From positions 1,550,001 to 1,614,000 of the forward strand of contig JADEYG010000001.1 of NCBI GenBank assembly GCA_016906335.1: a stretch of DNA of 64,000 nucleotides. The letters run 5' to 3'. Position 1 is the stretch's first letter, and each line of letters begins with the position of its first letter. The stretch is from Novakomyces olei. Lineage: Eukaryota; Ascomycota; Novakomycetes; Novakomycetales; Novakomycetaceae. Position numbers and translations under genes: made by a program. Shown piece after piece: positions 36,001-45,292 of the stretch. The notes beneath the pieces were generated by a model. The model was not told the origin of the DNA, did no database searches, and saw nothing but the letters and a program-made list of their open reading frames with translations.

Positions 36001-36165
36001 CTCCCGTTACGCACGCAAGACGACATTTTGGACACAGTGGCGAGCGGGCTTCGACGCGGGAAAAGAAATGCGGTTCAAACGGAGTTTTTACAGTCCCTGA
36101 GGCTGATGAATTCGGATGGTGTATGGCTTGAAATTGATAGGTACGTGGAGGATAGACATGTATGA
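33015..36165 (+). CDS. TTI1: Tti1, subunit of the TTT complex (Tel2-Tti1-Tti2)
   Basis: HEAT-repeat co-chaperone scaffold that stabilises PIKK kinases such as TOR, ATM and ATR. Exon 1 is 33015-33050 and exon 2 is 33094-36165, giving 1035 residues. The 43-nt intron has donor GTAAGT, branch GCTAAA and an unusual GAG acceptor; splicing gives SRQAVFDRLKPCCLEL, the conserved N-terminal F..LKP.C motif. Without splicing that frame has no ATG. Helical HEAT repeats follow (DEYAQVRSAAVEGLRRL, SVQQNAAWTLVQLAAACSY, HGNRNVQRAILHLLARAQ). An acidic Glu-rich linker lies near residues 800-850. The stop at 36163-36165 falls at the edge of an 8-bp tandem array. An alternative last intron (36141 GTACGT to ATTACAG 36435) would end the protein seven residues earlier. 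Family call is firm. Confidence 0.87.
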
Positions 36166-36409
36166 ATAAATGAATAAATGAATAAATGAATAAATGAATA
36201 AATGAATAAATGAATAAATGAATAAATGAATAAATGAATAAATGAATAAATGAATAAATGAATAAATGAATAAATGAATAAATGAATAAATGAATAAATG
36301 AATAAATGAATAAATGAATAAATGAATAAATGAATAAATGAATAAATGAATAAATGAATAAATGAATAAATGAATAAATGAATAAATGAATAAATGAATA
36401 AATGAATAG
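36163..36409. repeat. 8-bp tandem array (AATGAATA)n at the TTI1 3' end
   Basis: About 31 near-perfect copies of the 8-bp unit AATAAATG. It begins at the TTI1 stop codon and ends 268 bp from the stop codon of the convergent eIF5 gene. On the minus strand it keeps frames open and yields an artefactual FIHLFIYS peptide repeat. Confidence 0.97.
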
Positions 36410-36676
36410 TCTACCAACGGGCTTCAATATTACAGATAATGCAAATTTTAAGAGGCCAAATTAGCGTTTCTCAAACCGATATACGCATTTACCGTTGGAC
36501 AACTGCATACTACAAGACAAATAATTTCGCTTGATCCTTTTCGTCTCTTAAACGACCTCTTCTGAAGGCAGACAATGAGCTATAAAACATTTTTATTAAA
36601 ATCCTTTTTTATTTCAAAGACCGTAAAACACACGAATCATCTGGATCAAGTCTATAAATCAAGTAAAGGCTCGCAA
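36410..36676. other. Convergent spacer, TTI1 / eIF5
   Basis: Short unique sequence between the 8-bp array and the eIF5 3' end. Contains ATTACAG (36429-36435), which could be a splice acceptor for a last TTI1 intron. Nothing else is seen. Confidence 0.4.
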
Positions 36677-37897
36677 TTACTCATCATCCTCGTCTTCTTC
36701 GCTAGATTCTGCTTCCTCGAGCCATTTAACAAACGGTTCAGCCAACTTTCTCACCTTTTTGCTGGTTTCCTTGTCGACGTACTTTTTGCTTCGAGTCGAG
36801 GCCCATCGTGTAACAACGTCTTCACTAATCAAGTCATGCTGATAGAGTTCCAAAAGAATCTTGGGCAAAAGCTTCTGCAATTCCGGGTGCAAAACACCGA
36901 CAAATCGCTCCACACCACCGAGCAGGGCCTTTTCATGCCTCTCACCCTGGCTTATTTTGATAAGCAATGCTGAATGCTGCCCGATTTCTTTGACAATATC
37001 AGCATCAAACAGTGTTTGGACCAGGATAGTCATTGTCTTGTGCTTTGCTTCAATTCCGAGTTCTTGTGCCTTTTTGAAGATTTCAATGTCCGACACTGAC
37101 CCACGGTTCTCCTGGATCCAAGTTCCGAGCAATTCGTACGGCGAATCAGCAGCTCCATCAGCCTCTTCGTCGTCACTGTTGCCCGCTCCACCATTGGCAT
37201 CCAAGGTCAGTTTTGCGACTACACTAGACTCCAAGTCAGCCATTCGTGCTTTAGCAGCAGAGCTGGAAGTATCTAGACTCCAATCAACATTGCTATCGTC
37301 AACAGTAGCGGAAAGCCCAGCTGCCTCTTCGCGAATACGACGGGTCAATTCATCATCATCGTCCCCAGCGACGGGTGAGCTCTCCTTTGATGCATTAGCA
37401 GCACTCGATTTTTCATCTTCCTCTTCTTTGGCTCGGTGCTTGCGAGACTTTTTCTTTGGCGGATTCTTTTGGATGAAACCAATGAGCTTATGAGTCTGTT
37501 CCAAATCATAATGCACTCCACATGCTTTGCAGTCTGCGGAAATGCGTCCGTCTTTAGCCAGAATCAAGTCAGTCTCGGGATTCTTGCAGGAGCGGCAGAG
37601 AACAAATTTCTTGATAAATACGTCAAGCAGATCCTGGAGCTTATTGGCATCATGAGCACCATTAACGATGTACCGCTCGGTGGGTGCGTCATACTTTGTC
37701 TGTGCTCCCAACTCAAACCCAAAAAATTTCATTACGTAAAGCGGATCTCGGCTAAGAGCCTTTCCGATTTCCGCCAGGTTGGGAATAACGGTTTTAATAC
37801 CGTTTCCTTTTCCCTCAATTTTAGACTGGAGCCGGGGCATCTTGTAGCGGTAAAATGTGTCCTGCACATCGCGACGAATGTTAATCACCTGTGCCAT
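36677..37897 (-). CDS. TIF5: Translation initiation factor eIF5
   Basis: GTPase-activating factor for eIF2 in the 43S/48S complex and a bridge to eIF3 and eIF1. Intronless, 406 residues, normal length. The N-terminal domain is complete: DTFYRYKMPRLQSKIEGKGNG, with R17 corresponding to the catalytic arginine finger. A zinc ribbon is formed by C101, C104, C123 and C126 (CRSC and CKAC). After a Lys-rich and acidic linker, the C-terminal W2/MIF4G-like HEAT domain ends in aromatic-acidic boxes (EPFVKWLEEAESSEEDEDDE), used for eIF2-beta and eIF3c contacts. Certain identification. Confidence 0.98.
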   Translation of the reverse strand: MAQVINIRRDVQDTFYRYKMPRLQSKIEGKGNGIKTVIPNLAEIGKALSRDPLYVMKFFGFELGAQTKYDAPTERYIVNGAHDANKLQDLLDVFIKKFVLCRSCKNPETDLILAKDGRISADCKACGVHYDLEQTHKLIGFIQKNPPKKKSRKHRAKEEEDEKSSAANASKESSPVAGDDDDELTRRIREEAAGLSATVDDSNVDWSLDTSSSAAKARMADLESSVVAKLTLDANGGAGNSDDEEADGAADSPYELLGTWIQENRGSVSDIEIFKKAQELGIEAKHKTMTILVQTLFDADIVKEIGQHSALLIKISQGERHEKALLGGVERFVGVLHPELQKLLPKILLELYQHDLISEDVVTRWASTRSKKYVDKETSKKVRKLAEPFVKWLEEAESSEEDEDDE

Positions 37898-38699
37898 AGT
37901 GACGCGAAAAAGTAGGGGTTGTCTCGTATAGATTCACGATGGATACTCGTCTCCGTAATAGACTCTTGTGGCCGTCGCGAACACGAACTCATCAAAATTT
38001 CGACGCTCGCACCACACACAAACACACACAAACACACACTCTATAATGAGCGCGCGCGTTTTCACAGATATTCGCAGCCTTTTAGTCACTCAACTTTTCA
38101 AACTTGACGATTTTGAGGTTGCGAGCTCTTCTCTGAGAGTCTCGTTGACTGATCGTTGGAAATAAAATGGCCTTTGTTTCCGGATTTATCCAAAAATACT
38201 TTTTCTTCCTTTTACCCTTTCTTTTTTTCCCTTCTTTAATTTTCCAAGTTTTTTTGTTTCCTTTTTTTCTTATTTTTCCTTGCTTTGTTCTATGCTTTAT
38301 TTTATTATATTTTATTGTATTATATTATATTTATTTATTTTTTCTTCAATAAGAACCGCTAATATTAAACTCTATCCAGATTCTTTTGGATTTCCGTCCA
38401 TCGGCGACGTGGACATGCAAGATTACTTGAGATCAGATTAGATTAGATTATTTTTATTCAGAGACCAAGAAATCGAAATCAAGAAATTAATGGTTTACCA
38501 TATTATTCCAACTATACGAGCGATGGAAGCTTATTTTTTTTTTGTACGAGATAATAATGTATATAGAGAAAAAAATAAAAATAAATAAATAATATTTATA
38601 TGACTATGCACACTAAACCACAGCCATACCATGACAACAGGCGAAAAATGGTATGACGGCACTGCCAGAGTGATCCGTTGCCTTTTGAAGCAGCTCAGA
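37898..38699. other. Intergenic region upstream of eIF5
   Basis: Holds a CACA-rich stretch (38010-38040), a short open frame from ATG 38047 (about 40 codons), then long T-rich tracts to 38350 and AT-rich DNA. The small frame lacks a clear donor and I do not call it a gene. Confidence 0.45.
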
Positions 38700-39482
38700 C
38701 TAGTCATTTTGTAGGAGTAACAAATTTGTCAACTCTGCTTGTGTCTGTTTCGCAGCGCTACATTTCACAACCCTTACGTCCGTAGGAAAAGGCAGATTGT
38801 TAATGTCCAGGCTACCATGAGCACCGTCACTAGGCAATGCTAGCCATTCAGCCGTATCCCTCTCCTCTGTACTTGCCTCGTTGTCACTGGAGGATATAAC
38901 GCTACCAAGCTTTTGCCTCCGTTTGACGAGCTGTGCCAATTCTTCTTGAAGCCTGGCGGCCACCTGGGCCGCTGGCAATGCTGTAAATAGTTCGCTCTTG
39001 TTTGCTACAATTGCCAGCTCTGGCACTTTTTCCCGGTAAGCAAAACAAAGTGCGTTGTAGAACCGTTCAGTGACATGATCAATCTGCCGATGAAACATGC
39101 TCGCGTCAACTACAAAAATGATACGCTTAATGGCGGCGTTTCGCTTTAGAATACGCTGCCGGCTCATCGCATCGTCCATTAAATAAGTCAATTTTCCGTG
39201 TCCCGGCATATCCACCAAGCGCACTAGCTTTCCATTGCCCACCTTGACTGGCGCAGTATTAGGAGACATGCTGGTGAACGCGCCCGCACAGTGTCCGTAC
39301 CGTAACACTGCGAAAAGAGTAGTCTTGCCCGAATCCCTCGCACCCAAAAGCATTATAGTATTTTCGGCTCCCATTGCAGTGTCGAAACCAAACTGCCGCC
39401 GCCGCCGAAGAAGCTGTATCAAAGCAAACAGTACTGTCACAACCAAGACGGCTACCGCCACCGCCATTTGCGAGACAGCCAT
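38700..39482 (-). CDS. SRP102: Signal recognition particle receptor, beta subunit
   Basis: Membrane-anchored small GTPase that docks SRP receptor alpha at the ER during co-translational targeting. Intronless, 260 residues. An N-terminal signal-anchor helix (residues 5-24) is followed by Arg-rich cytosolic residues. The G1 motif is GARDSGKTT (47-55), G3 is DMPGHG (91-96) and G4 is NKSE. There is a Ser/acidic insertion before the last strand, and G5 is probably CSA near the end. It is divergent from IWR1, with 224 bp between the start codons. Confidence 0.95.
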   Translation of the reverse strand: MAVSQMAVAVAVLVVTVLFALIQLLRRRRQFGFDTAMGAENTIMLLGARDSGKTTLFAVLRYGHCAGAFTSMSPNTAPVKVGNGKLVRLVDMPGHGKLTYLMDDAMSRQRILKRNAAIKRIIFVVDASMFHRQIDHVTERFYNALCFAYREKVPELAIVANKSELFTALPAAQVAARLQEELAQLVKRRQKLGSVISSSDNEASTEERDTAEWLALPSDGAHGSLDINNLPFPTDVRVVKCSAAKQTQAELTNLLLLQND

Positions 39483-39706
39483 GCCGACGAGTCGGTACGA
39501 TACGATTGCCTTTAACCGTGAATTAATAAATAAATTAAATTAAATTGACAATAGGAAATTATAATATAATTGGTATGATAGTATAATATAATAGCATATT
39601 ATAATAGCATATTTATAATGGTTTAATAGGATAAAAGAATTGCTGTACGTATAGATTTTTTATCTATACAATAATTAGTTGATTAGTATATATCGTCATT
39701 CAAACA

Positions 39707-40754
39707 ATGGGTGACGGCGGCGCAACGGTGTCACAAGTACGCCTAAAGCGAAAGCGCACAGAGGATCCGTTGGCTGTTTTATGTGAGATCTCGTCTAATA
39801 CCAAATGCCAACGACAAAGATTTAGGATTACCACAGCGCCAAGATGGAGCAAAGCGTGCGCGCGCAGATTATTGTAATGCACAAAGCCACTGTTTAATTA
39901 TGCTAAACTTTTAGACTTCCGATTACGGGACCAAGAAGACGAGAAGCAGCGGGCACAAACCGAAACTCAGACTCAAAGGCAATTTAAAAGACCAACAATA
40001 GCACGGAAACGGATATTGGATGAGAATGGGATTCCAATTGTGCAAACCGTTGCTCCATCAAATTGTCGGGCGCCGGACAAGACGTTATCGTCTCCAAGCG
40101 TTGCATACCATATTCACCGTAGTGTGGAGGACGGTCACGTTGTCTATGACGTTCAAGCCCACGAAGAGTATGATTTTTGCTCTTTTATTTGCTTCATTTG
40201 TCTATTTGATTTTGATGTAGTTTGATTCTGATATAATTCTGCTGAATTTATTTATTCTGTTTCGGATGACTAATTACAGGCCGACAGATATAAAACCGCT
40301 CAACGAGCTTTTGAATGAATATTTATCATGTATGCAGATTTATGCAACTAGCTAATAACAAGTCGATACCAGATTAGTCCGGAGTAGTGACGACGATGAA
40401 TGGGTTTATGATATTTACGACGCGTCGCCTTTAGAAGATCCACAGTTGCAATCTGCATTGCGTGCGGGATTCATTGATACTAGCACTCTTCCAGCAGATT
40501 TTCCGCTGCACCTTACTGAGGAATTGGTGGCTGACACGGAAGAAAACGAATCAGATCAAGACGGTGAAGATGACGCTGATTCCAATCGGGAAAGCAACCC
40601 GGGGAATGAGTATCCCGACGAAGACGATGAGCAAGACGATGAGAGTAACTTTGAGGACGGATCGAGTGAAGATTCCGATGCCTGGAGTGATTATGTAAAC
40701 CACGGTATTCGGTATGCGAGAATGGATGAAGGCACTTTGCTTTATGAATCTTAA
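39707..40754 (+). CDS. IWR1: Iwr1, RNA polymerase II nuclear import factor, five exons
   Basis: Adaptor that carries assembled RNA polymerase II into the nucleus with importin alpha. Exons are 39707-39782, 39820-39873, 39915-40167, 40280-40329 and 40378-40754, giving 269 residues. Introns are 37 (acceptor AAG), 41, 112 and 48 nt. The N-terminus QVRLKRKRTEDPLAVLYLG is the basic bipartite-NLS-like start of the family. Splicing then yields KRARADYYFRLRDQEDE, IARKRILDENGIPIVQTV, EEPTDIKPLNELLNEYLSF and SSDDDEWVYDIYD, the conserved Iwr1 core. The tail is strongly acidic and ends in ARMDEGTLLYES. All four junctions are needed to join the conserved blocks, so the structure is well supported although each exon is small. 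Confidence 0.92.
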
Positions 40755-41021
40755 GGTTTGCTCATACCCGAAATTGCTATTTATAGCTTCTTGTAGACTT
40801 GCATTATGATATCTCATGTTTTTTTTTCGACAGATTTGTACAGCATGTAATATATATTAACAAACATTGAGCAATGACAAGCATGGCCCCCGTGGTAAAC
40901 AGAACATTAAAAAGAACCCCAATCTTAAACGCGATATTCCGAATAAACAAAATGCAGAAACCCTGAATCTCGTGCGGCCAGCTTTCAATTCTTTCCACAA
41001 ACCATTAGAAATTTGGCATCT

Positions 41022-41349
41022 TTAAGGCTGATCTTCATGAGGCGAGTTTGTATCATCTAAATCCTGTTGTGCGCCCCGATCGTGTCCCGCATCCTCACCA
41101 AGAACGCGACTGGCTCCCATAAAGCTTGAATGATTAGTGGCTGTAAGAATAAAATTATGATAACGCGTACAGACCAGCCTGCAGTCCGCCTAGAACTCGC
41201 GTTGCTTCTGCCTGAATACTAGCGGTATGCAACAGATTTTCGAGGTCCGATAAATTTGCTTGCAATTGTGCAATTTGCGAATGAAGATGAGACGCATAAC
41301 GGGCTTTCACTTGGGCCGGTGCCGTTGAGGGACGCCGACCGTGTTCCAT
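41022..41349 (-). CDS. HSK3: DASH/Dam1 complex subunit Hsk3
   Basis: Subunit of the outer-kinetochore microtubule ring complex. Two exons, 41171-41349 and 41022-41124, give 93 residues. The 46-nt intron has donor GTACGC, branch CACTAATC and an AAG acceptor; an upstream CAG lies before the branch site and would break the frame. Splicing produces LGGLQAGLFMGASRVLGED, the Hsk3 signature. The helical N-terminal part (HLHSQIAQLQANLSDLENLL) also fits. The tail is short and acidic. The ATG at 41349 lies 20 bp from a 260-bp triplet array that fills the shared upstream region with ARP8. Presence of a DASH subunit supports a Dikarya-type fungus. Confidence 0.88.
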
Positions 41350-41368
41350 GCTGGTAGCGCGATCTGAC

Positions 41369-41628
<260 letters not shown>

Positions 41629-41721
41629 CGCGAGCTTAATTGTATCAATTGCCCTATATTAAAGGCAGATGATAATCGACATTATGCCAGTACCGTCACT
41701 GTAGCAATTGACAAATGAAGG

Positions 41722-44290
41722 ATGGCGGATGCGCTTACACTCGATCACGATGCGTCTGTTGAGCCAGACGACGATGGACAAAGAAGTGCAACCAAAGATG
41801 CTGATGAAGTTTCGATGAATGGATTGGACGAAGGAGGAGGCGATGGTGATGAGAAAGACAAATCGCCAGCAAAGAAGCCCAAGATTGAGTTGGTCTCCAA
41901 CAATGTCTTTACACGGTTCAATTTGGCCTCGCAGTTGAATCAGAAAAACTATTATACTGAATATATGAAGAAGGATGATCAGGTAAGTGGCAATTTCATA
42001 ATGAAATAGTATGCTAACTGTGGTGAAGAACACGATCCTGCGAAATATCGATCGCGAAGTGCGTATGCGCAACGAGTCAATCAAAACCGCTTCTAAAGAG
42101 AAGGAAGCTGCCAAGCAGGCTCGTGTACAAGTCCAAAATGCCACGGCCAATGCAAACAATACTACTGCCTCAACGAATGCAAAGAAAAAGGATGAAAATG
42201 AGGAAGAAGAAGAAGAAGAGGACGAGGATAAAATTGAAAGTGAAAAAATCGGTGCTCGAGCACTGATAATACATCTTGGCTCAAAAAATCTGCGTGTTGG
42301 CAAAGCACTTGATTTCACACCGAAAACAATACCCGCTGTAATAGCACGAAGGTCACGGGAAACGGATCCTTTACTATTACCTGCGAGGGTTAAACCCGAC
42401 GCAAAACCTGGCCCGGGCGTGTTTGGTGAAGCTTTTGAAGAAAATCTTCAAGTCTTGGATGAAGAGCTTAAACGACGAATGCGGGCGAGTAAAATGAGAA
42501 TGATGCCAAACGCCTTTGAGGCAGTTCAGCAATATAATTTGCAGCAAAGGCCAGAGCTGATATCCGAGCACGATGACCCTGACCACGTCGATTGGACAGA
42601 TTTAGGTCAGTCTTCGTCCGGCCCGCAACAGGAGATTATTGGACAAGGCGCTTTAGCCATACCAGCGGACTCCCGGCCTCATTATTCGCTTTTCCGCCCT
42701 CTTAAAGACGGGCGGCTAAATGAGGATGACTATAATTCACCGGTTGAAGTACTGGGAGACATTTCCAAAATCTTGAAACACGCTTTAATCCACGAACTGG
42801 GAATTGCCTCAAGAGACTTTGCTCAGTACTCTGCCGTCTTTATAATCCCCGACTTGTTTGATAAAGCACAGATACTCAGCCTGATTGAAACCCTGTTTTA
42901 CGACATTGGACTCTTGAGACTCACACTGCTACAGGAATCCTTTTGCGCTACTTTTGGCGCTGGCATTAGCTCGGCCGTTGTGGTCGATGTTGGAGCCCAG
43001 AAAACCTCGATTTCCTGTGTGGAAGAAGGTATTGTCCTGCCTGATTCAAGGATTAATCTGAAATACGGTGGTGACGATGTCACCTGGCTCCTGTCAAAAC
43101 TGCTACTTCGTTCAGGGCTACCTTACCCTACCCTCAACTTGGCAAACGGGTACGAGGCAGCAGTAATGGACGATTTGAAACAGCGTCTTTGCTCAACTAG
43201 TGAAAGCGATTGCGTAGTACGGCTGGAGCACGTGTACTTTAGGCATCCAGAACGTAAAACCCAAAAGCTCGAGTTTAAAGTATATGACGAGCATATCCTG
43301 TCAGCGATGGCCTACTTTTACCCTCAGGTATTTGAAAGGTGGACAAAACAGCGACGGCCGCACAGGCTTTTTACTCCAACACGAGACATCTACGAGTATA
43401 CTCTAAACAATCCTGAATCGGCTGCTCAAAATGTGCTTCTTGATGCCACTACGTCAGAGTATGAAACGTCGGCAAACACAACGACACACTTGGCGATAGC
43501 AAACGGCAAATCTGCCAATGGTGAACAGAGAGAACACGAAAAAGGCGAACAAATTTTGGACAATAATACAGCAAACGCTGATATGGAAATGCCCGATGCG
43601 GAAGAGGCAAGAGCTGGTTCGGAAGAGCAATTAGAGGAGGAAGAAGAAAGTATAGTCGATGAGCCAAGCAAACCCAATTTCAGCCAGAGTGCTACACCTC
43701 AAATTGCAGGCGGAGAAGAGGCCGGTTCGCCTCCGCAAGATAGCAATGAAGACAGTACAGCAACGCCAGCAATGAAAAAGGCTTCTGAGGCCAGAAGGCA
43801 GACTATTGCCGCTAGAAATGCTGCAGCAGCCGCGGCAGCAGCGGCAGAAGCAGCGGCAGCTGTTAGTGCTGCTGAAGAAGAAGAGCGTCTGAAGGAAAAA
43901 GAGGTTGGTCCTTTGCTGCATCCTCTCCTGTGGCCATTAGACGATGCAATTAATCAAAGTATTTATACTGCCGCAGAAGGTGATTTGACTAGCGACAGGG
44001 CAAGGGCACTGTACCAGTCAATCTTGATTGTTGGTGGAGGAGCAAATTATAAGGGATTTGCTTCATTGTTGGAAGAACGATTGCGTGAAAAACGTGCGGG
44101 CATAGCACATATTGAAGTTATAGTAGCCCCACGTAGTATGGATCCACAGCAGCTTTGCTGGAAGGGAGCAGGCGTGTTTTCGCGTATTCGCGTTGCCGAC
44201 GAGTTTTGGATCGAGCGCAGCGAATGGGACACGTTTGGCAGCAGAGCTATGCAGTACAAAAATCTAGGTCTTTTCTGGGATTTAGTCTAG
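41722..44290 (+). CDS. ARP8: Actin-related protein Arp8 (INO80 complex)
   Basis: Nuclear actin-related protein of the INO80 chromatin remodeller that helps bind nucleosomal or linker DNA. Exons 41722-41982 and 42029-44290 give 840 residues; the 46-nt intron uses a GAAG acceptor. The N-terminus is acidic and disordered, then NVFTRFNLASQLNQKNYYTEYMKKDDQ, typical of Arp8. The actin fold is recognisable in ALIIHLGSKNLRVGKA, SAVFIIPDLFDKAQILSLI and AVVVDVGAQKTSISCVEEG (phosphate-loop region). The later strands ILIVGGGANYKGFASLLEERL and NLGLFWDLV close the domain. A long acidic plus Ala-rich insertion (about 43430-43900) splits the actin fold, as known in Arp8. Very likely correct. Confidence 0.94.
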
Positions 44291-44564
44291 CTTGCAAAAT
44301 ACAATCGTAAAGTTAATTAATAGGATATAGTTAACCCTAACTAACCCTAACCATTATCTTTATTCGGCACATAAATACTTCCAATACTGCTTACTATTAC
44401 CATACATCAAGTATTAAATTTGAAAGAAGGGACAATGGCCCGCAGCGCTTAATCATTCGACGAATGTGCAGTGCAAAAGCTGACAGAAAAACTTAAATAT
44501 ATAGTCATTATTATGATTGTCTCTTATAATGTCGCCATTTATGGTCCAATCAAATCGGTACGCA
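44291..44564. other. Spacer with telomere-like words
   Basis: Contains TTAACCCTAACTAACCCTAACC at about 44331-44352, three CTAACCCT-type words in a row. No gene seen. Confidence 0.55.
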
Positions 44565-44635
44565 GGCCAGATAGTTTAGAGGTATAATACTTGCTTTGGG
44601 TGCATGAGACCCGGGTTCGATTCCCGGTCTGGCCC
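44565..44635 (+). tRNA. tRNA-Pro (TGG)
   Basis: A 71-nt cloverleaf without intron. The acceptor stem GGCCAGA pairs perfectly with TCTGGCC; the anticodon loop TTTGGGT gives anticodon TGG; the T arm is CCGGG TTCGATT CCCGG. One T-T mismatch lies in the anticodon stem. A T run at about 44653-44658 is a likely Pol III terminator. Confidence 0.93.
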
Positions 44636-44652
44636 TATGCCTCCCCGATTTG

Positions 44653-44658
44653 CTTTTT
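44653..44658 (+). terminator. Pol III terminator of tRNA-Pro
   Basis: Run of six T residues about 18 bp after the tRNA-Pro 3' end. Confidence 0.6.
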
Positions 44659-45292
44659 TGTATTAATTATTTCATTAATATTTGAGTAGTCCATTATTTT
44701 AAATTTTTCTTTTCCAAAGTTTTTGCAGGCGTAATAAAGTTGATCTGTTCGGCCTAACGTAAGCTAAAAAGACAATGCTGTGTCTGCAAGTGCTTGATAT
44801 GTGGGGCTTTGCGTAAAATAAGTCGAGGTACAATTATTCGAGCGGGCGGTATTTTATATATATTAAGGCCAAGTACGTATAGCGTGCAATGGGCAATTGG
44901 CAAATGGATCTTCGGTATATGTACATTAATAATAGCAGTAGTATTTCATTTTCTAATAGCATAATAAACGTTCCGTTAGGAACGAAATTTGCCAGTCTTG
45001 TCACACGGGCATTATTCACGACCATTTATGAATGTATAATTTCCCAAATTTCGTTCTTTTTTCTCGTTCTTTAATTGCTTTCTTCGTTATTTGCTTATAC
45101 ACTTTTGTTTTAAATTGTTTGATTTTATTTTCATTTCTGAATCACTCTTCAATCCTACGGATAACGTTCCCCGGAAAAACAAGCTGCTCCAAGGCACAAA
45201 TAGTTCAGAAATATGTCCGGCAGCCAGACTGGCAAAATGTATAATGCAGGGGCAAATTGCAAGATGAAACAATTCTAGCCAACGGGAATCTA
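44659..45292. other. Intergenic, no gene seen
   Basis: AT-rich with T-rich tracts around 45050-45140. Short open frames on both strands lack any recognisable feature. Confidence 0.5.

Noticed and set aside
35897-36427. Minus-strand frame with FIHLFIYS repeats
   Set aside because: Translation of the 8-bp array antisense to TTI1; no independent gene evidence.
38047-38460. Possible small spliced gene (ATG 38047 frame plus DSFGFPSIGDVDMQDYLRSD near 38390)
   Set aside because: The second block ends neatly in a stop after an acceptor-like CCAG, but no GTA/GTG donor of the type used here links the two parts.
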